This document shows, in pieces, positions 6,455-7,824 of a stretch of 7,824 nucleotides of DNA. Source of the DNA: Spirochaetaceae bacterium (GTDB lineage: Bacteria > Spirochaetota > Spirochaetia > DSM-27196 > PWMO01); the NCBI GenBank assembly GCA_003558175.1, contig PWMO01000516.1:1-7824 (forward strand). The letters are read 5' to 3'. Below the pieces are notes generated by a model. It saw only the letters and a program-made list of their open reading frames with translations, had not been told where the DNA came from and searched no databases. Within the stretch, counting starts at the first letter, position 1. Each line of letters starts with the position of its first letter. The position numbers were made by a program, and so were the translations under genes.

Positions 6455-7119
6455 GGCGTGCCAGGAAACTCGAGTTCCCACACCAGGTCCTGACCGATCC
6501 GACGCGAGGCACCCGGAATGAGGCGCACGGCCTGTGACAGGAACTCCGTGTCGAGGTCCAGTACGGCGGAGGTAGCACGTCCGATGATCACCGGAGCGAT
6601 CACCAGTACCATCCGGTCTACCAGGCGGCGGCGGATAAACGCGGTGATAACCCGGCTGCCGCCTTCAACAAACAGCTTTTTGACGTCGCGCTCATGCAGC
6701 AGCTCGAGCAGACGCCGCAGATCAAGTCCGTCACCATCGCGGGGGCATTCAAGGACCGTAACGCCGGCTGCCTCCAGGGCGCGGCGCCGCTCGTCACTGA
6801 CCCCGGCTGCGCCAACCACCACCGTTGGATACCGGTCCGCCGTCTGCACGATGCGCGAATCGTGCGGAAGCCGCAGGTCGGAATCGAGAATTACCCGTAT
6901 CGGTGAACGGTCGGTGTCCGGAAGCCTGCAGGAGAGCTCCGGGTCGTCGCGAAGTACGGTGCCGATTCCGACCAGAATTGCATCGGAGTCGTGGCGCAAC
7001 TGATGCGCAAGGTGCAGCGTTTCGTCACCGGAGATCCAGTGGGAATCTCCGCTCTTGCTGGCGATCTGTCCGTCGAGGCTTTGCGCAAAACTGAGCAGAA
7101 CTTCCGGGCGCTGCGACAT
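6451..7119 (-). CDS. Stand-alone RibD-type reductase (5-amino-6-(5-phosphoribosylamino)uracil reductase, RibD_C domain)
   Basis: 222 residues matching only the C-terminal reductase half of RibD. This reductase reduces the ribosyl side chain of the pyrimidine intermediate to ribityl with NADPH, early in riboflavin synthesis. Visible: LLSFAQSLDGQIA (8-20), DSHWISGDE (25-33), AILVGIGTVLRDDPEL (47-62), RVILDSDLRLP (75-85), the NADPH-loop-like LFVEGGSRVITAFI (149-162), and IAPVIIGRAT (174-183). The zinc deaminase half (HAE/PCxxC) is absent and nothing in the window supplies it, so a separate deaminase must exist elsewhere, or the protein could be a paralogue of the archaeal reductase type. Divergence from ribA supports a riboflavin role. 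The ATG at 7119 is preceded by CTGCA with no Shine-Dalgarno. The stop overlaps the next gene's start by ATGA, which suggests coupled translation. Confidence 0.88.
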   Translation of the reverse strand: MSQRPEVLLSFAQSLDGQIASKSGDSHWISGDETLHLAHQLRHDSDAILVGIGTVLRDDPELSCRLPDTDRSPIRVILDSDLRLPHDSRIVQTADRYPTVVVGAAGVSDERRRALEAAGVTVLECPRDGDGLDLRRLLELLHERDVKKLFVEGGSRVITAFIRRRLVDRMVLVIAPVIIGRATSAVLDLDTEFLSQAVRLIPGASRRIGQDLVWELEFPGTP

Positions 7120-7128
7120 TGCAGGGCG

Positions 7129-7157
7129 AGTCTACCGCATTCCGGGAAGAAGGACAA
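7129..7157 (-). promoter_or_regulatory. Promoter of the reductase-methyltransferase unit
   Basis: On the minus strand TTGTCC (7157-7152, 4 of 6 match) is followed by a 17-bp spacer and TAGACT (7134-7129, 4 of 6 match). The predicted start is near 7122, about three bases before the ATG. This is again an almost leaderless transcript, and it fits the missing Shine-Dalgarno. Each hexamer is only moderate. Confidence 0.45.
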
Positions 7158-7202
7158 CGCGAGCCGCCATGTTTACGGCTGAACCGGAATAGCCCGGAAT
7201 AG
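7139..7202. promoter_or_regulatory. Three CCGGAAT motifs between the divergent riboflavin genes (possible shared operator)
   Basis: CCGGAATAG occurs at 7184-7192 and 7194-7202: a 9-bp direct repeat with a 10-bp period, ending one base before the -35 of ribA. The same 7-mer CCGGAAT appears in reverse orientation (ATTCCGG) at 7139-7145, inside the spacer of the reductase promoter. The positions suit a regulator that touches both promoters: one helical turn between the tandem copies, and one copy where a bound protein would block polymerase. The regulator is unknown and the function is inferred. Confidence 0.45.
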
Positions 7203-7203
7203 A

Positions 7204-7232
7204 TTGACAGTACCGTTAATCATTACTAAGTT
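7204..7232 (+). promoter_or_regulatory. Candidate ribA promoter
   Basis: A perfect -35 TTGACA at 7204-7209 is followed, after 17 bp, by a poor -10 TAAGTT (7227-7232, 3 of 6). A nearer TACTAA at 7224-7229 has a spacing of only 14 bp. The strong -35, its position and the AT-rich downstream DNA support a promoter, but the exact -10 is unsure. The start would be near 7239. Confidence 0.5.
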
Positions 7233-7239
7233 TTGAGGA

Positions 7240-7252
7240 CACGCTGAGCGTG
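7240..7252 (+). promoter_or_regulatory. Perfect 13-bp palindrome/hairpin at the predicted start of the ribA leader
   Basis: CACGCT-G-AGCGTG is an odd-length perfect palindrome. As RNA it would form a 5-bp stem with a UGA loop at the very 5' end of the predicted ribA mRNA. It could be an operator at the transcription start or a transcript-stabilising hairpin. It lacks the conserved elements of the FMN riboswitch and has no U-tract, so it is neither that nor a terminator. Confidence 0.4.
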
Positions 7253-7264
7253 ACTGATCACCCT

Positions 7265-7270
7265 GGAGGA
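7265..7270 (+). promoter_or_regulatory. Ribosome-binding site of ribA
   Basis: GGAGGA, a near-ideal Shine-Dalgarno, ends 4 bases before the ATG at 7275. It supports this upstream start over the internal ATG at 7509, and hence the long N-terminal extension. Confidence 0.78.
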
Positions 7271-7274
7271 AAGC

Positions 7275-7824
7275 ATGAAAGAGTCGCCACGGGAGGGGCA
7301 TGGGCTGCACCAGCACGAACCACCGATCCGTTCCCATCCCGAACGCAGCGCGCTCAGCTCCGAGGAACTGTTCAATAAGACGTCCCCGCGGCAAACGGGG
7401 CGAAAGCCGATAAACGGAAACCAACACAGTAGCGAGCTGAAGCAGAAGCTGCAGGGAATTCCCCACTTCGTACCGGAAGAAGCGTACTGCAGGTCCGGCA
7501 ACAAAGATATGTTGAAAGACGATGTCAATTGCGTGCAGCTGGTTGCCGGCGTTGACCTGCCGACCCGGCACGGCCGCTTCATGCTGTATGGGTTCTACGA
7601 GGCCTCCAACGGCGCCGAACACACGGCCATTGTTCATGGAAAGGTTGACCAGGCCGTGGATTGCCCGGTGCGTCTTCATTCAGAATGCCATACCGGAGAC
7701 GTCTGGGGATCGCTGCGCTGCGACTGTCGCGAGCAGCTTGAAGCGGCAATTCAGTACGTGGCGTCACAGGAGCGTGGTGCGGTTGTTTACTTGCGGCAGG
7801 AAGGCAGGGGGATCGGCCTTGTTA
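7275..7824 (+). CDS. ribA: GTP cyclohydrolase II, 3' end outside window, with N-terminal extension
   Basis: GTP cyclohydrolase II opens the riboflavin pathway by converting GTP to 2,5-diamino-6-(phosphoribosylamino)pyrimidinone, formate and pyrophosphate. The enzyme core begins near residue 85 (CVQLVAGVDLPTRHGRFMLYGF). It shows the zinc site HSECHTGDVWGSLRCDC, with Cys138, Cys149 and Cys151 in the same 11/2 spacing as the E. coli enzyme, and YLRQEGRGIGL (172-182), where the window ends. In total 183 residues are visible. The first 85 or so residues are rich in His, Pro, Ser, Arg and Gln, look disordered, and do not match a DHBP synthase domain as found in RibBA fusions. The strong Shine-Dalgarno and an open frame support them. 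An internal ATG at 7509 (residue 79) would give a protein of normal length. The gene is divergent from the reductase gene of the same pathway, across 155 bp. Confidence 0.94.
   Translation, partial: MKESPREGHGLHQHEPPIRSHPERSALSSEELFNKTSPRQTGRKPINGNQHSSELKQKLQGIPHFVPEEAYCRSGNKDMLKDDVNCVQLVAGVDLPTRHGRFMLYGFYEASNGAEHTAIVHGKVDQAVDCPVRLHSECHTGDVWGSLRCDCREQLEAAIQYVASQERGAVVYLRQEGRGIGLV

Noticed and set aside
6455..6481. Upstream ATG at 6481 for the methyltransferase
   Set aside because: The ATGA overlap at 6454 is the typical coupled arrangement, and the nine extra residues lie inside the reductase gene without added family similarity.
7120..7274. FMN riboswitch upstream of ribA
   Set aside because: The conserved RFN sequence blocks are not present, and the predicted leader (about 36 bases) is too short to hold one.
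7173..7679. Minus-strand open frame of 168 codons opposite ribA
   Set aside because: It is antisense to ribA, which carries the diagnostic zinc-site and QEGRGIGL motifs. The antisense translation shows no domain.

Overview
This window looks like chromosomal sequence from a moderately GC-rich bacterium. The house style points to a spirochaete (Spirochaeta/Alkalispirochaeta/Treponema relatives). The hints are a long phosphohexomutase with an N-terminal SGWRKVFA-type segment, and a cytosolic hybrid kinase whose receiver reads LSPAGRMAGEAKMK...FNAYVNKPVRRDELFE. This assignment comes from remembered family resemblance, not from a search. No mobile element, CRISPR array, tRNA or rRNA is visible.

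Layout. (1) 1-1790, minus strand: the first 596 residues of an alpha-D-phosphohexomutase (phosphoglucomutase/phosphomannomutase). It runs off the left edge exactly at its C-terminal phosphate-binding loop. (2) 1791-2017: a divergent control region. A promoter on each strand flanks a 6-bp-arm inverted repeat and a perfect 15-bp GC-rich direct repeat. (3) 2018-5702, plus strand: a two-component operon. The first gene encodes a response regulator built as receiver, STAS-like domain, receiver. Five bases later comes a soluble hybrid histidine kinase (PAS, HisKA, HATPase, REC, REC, HPt). The kinase frame is broken by a one-base shift near 4738-4748 inside its first receiver, so it appears as two frames that together encode about 808 residues. 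(4) 5684-7119, minus strand: a two-gene unit made of a stand-alone RibD-type riboflavin reductase and an FkbM-family methyltransferase, joined by an ATGA stop/start overlap. The methyltransferase tail overlaps the kinase tail by 19 bp. (5) 7120-7274: a second divergent control region, between the reductase and ribA. It contains a CCGGAAT motif three times. (6) 7275-7824, plus strand: ribA (GTP cyclohydrolase II), cut by the right edge, with an unusual N-terminal extension of about 85 residues.

How the parts fit. The kinase has the domains of a complete phosphorelay (H to D to H), and its natural partner is the co-transcribed REC-STAS-REC protein. That protein has no DNA-binding domain, so the output is probably protein-protein switching. 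The two riboflavin genes face each other across a shared regulatory region. Both minus-strand promoters (mutase and reductase) sit so close to their ATG that the predicted mRNAs are leaderless or nearly so, and neither gene has a Shine-Dalgarno. The plus-strand regulator and ribA genes do have good Shine-Dalgarno sequences.
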